A stretch of 64,000 nt of DNA from Benincasa hispida (Eukaryota > Streptophyta > Magnoliopsida > Cucurbitales > Cucurbitaceae). Position numbers and translations under genes: made by a program. Below, piece by piece: positions 63,380-64,000 of the stretch (its first letter is position 1; the number at the start of each line of letters is the position of its first letter). The notes beneath the pieces are model-generated. The model did not search any database. It was given only the letters and a program-made list of their open reading frames with translations, and was not told the DNA's origin. The stretch covers positions 38,783,739 through 38,847,738 of the forward strand of contig NC_052354.1 of NCBI RefSeq assembly GCF_009727055.1, read 5' to 3'.

Positions 63380-64000
63380 CCACAACATTCTTGCCATCAG
63401 TCACCAACAACCTTGATATTACATCTATTGGAAGCAAGAAATTGTTGAAAACTGCCTTTCCATTATTTTCTTTTTATCTTTCATTGTTGTATTGCATTGT
63501 GACTTTAAAAGATTACGCATTTTGTAAACAGTAATTCCATTTCTCTCTATATATCATCATGACTACTTCCATTATCTCCTCTATCTTCATCACTTTTTCA
63601 TTTATCATAAGTAACCAATTTCCATGGGGTAAGGGGGAAAGTTTAATGCTATGAACTAAGTTGAATCTTTAAGGGTTAATCCTGTTTGCTTAGAGTATGA
63701 ATATATAAATGCTTGCCTGTCATCACTCATTGAGTCAAGTACCTATAACCAACTTCCTAAGAGGGTAAGTAGTTTTGGATCTCACTAAGCAAAATACGAA
63801 GTGTTTGCTCAATGCAACATCATTCATGCGTCATAGAGATATGACAAATGTGGCTGGCTGCCGAGAGGTATGAGATGAACGAATATTGTGAGCTTGGATT
63901 ACCCTTGAAGCTAAATTTAGGAACTTGGCATTGACTTCCCCCAACCCTGCTTTCCCCAAACATTTTTATCACATGTTAAAACTACTACTTCCTTATAGAT
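63380..64000. other. Intergenic DNA, no gene seen
   Basis: AT-rich and without a supported frame. It continues the sequence that stood to the left of the solo LTR at 59017. Confidence 0.5.

Overview
This is nuclear DNA of a dicot plant. It is very AT-rich. It carries two spliced, intact-looking genes with GT-AG introns, and plant Copia and Ty3/Gypsy retrotransposons, a CACTA transposon and MITEs. The repeat families recall cucurbit genomes, but that assignment is inference. There is no operon, CRISPR array or prokaryotic signal. Most long open frames are chance frames or retroelement debris.

Layout. 1-5.7 kb: repeat-rich intergenic DNA with an LTR-like block (from 2863) holding a 73-bp tandem repeat. 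5.77-12.0 kb (+): a four-exon mandelonitrile-lyase-like GMC oxidoreductase gene (536 aa), its introns loaded with MITE-like repeats. 12-17.2 kb: intergenic, with a ~10-bp TTGATACACT array, a tRNA-derived SINE and an ACCACCT/CAACTC repeat block. 17.3-21.9 kb: two solo LTRs. 23.5-26.3 kb: a complete-ended non-autonomous CACTA element with an unusual internal CGATCG-rich array. 30.0-35.4 kb (-): an eight-exon ARL1 small GTPase gene (182 aa) including a 19-nt micro-exon.

36-63.4 kb is a deep retrotransposon nest. A decayed Copia fragment (36.3-37.0) is followed by a solo LTR (37.1-39.0). Then comes a plus-strand Copia 5' LTR with a tRNA-iMet primer-binding site. A minus-strand Copia follows; its 3' LTR is broken by a Gypsy LTR and an N gap, and its reverse transcriptase by a solo LTR. 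It meets, head to head, the pol end of a plus-strand Copia, whose 3' LTR is itself broken by a solo LTR. Next is an Athila/Tat-like gag remnant, and finally a minus-strand solo LTR into which a plus-strand LTR of the same family inserted. Target-site duplications can be read for most insertions, so the relative order of events can be reconstructed.

The two cellular genes are functionally unrelated: one encodes a secreted flavoenzyme-like protein, the other a Golgi/trans-Golgi GTPase. I see no new multi-gene system. The best candidates for something undescribed are the palindromic ACGATCGT/TAG arrays shared by a CACTA transposon and Copia-type LTRs, and the natural inverted repeat made by the nested same-family LTRs at 59-63 kb. 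Two assembly problems are visible: a 235-bp N gap next to a tandem repeat, and a single N flanked by a perfect 73-bp duplication.
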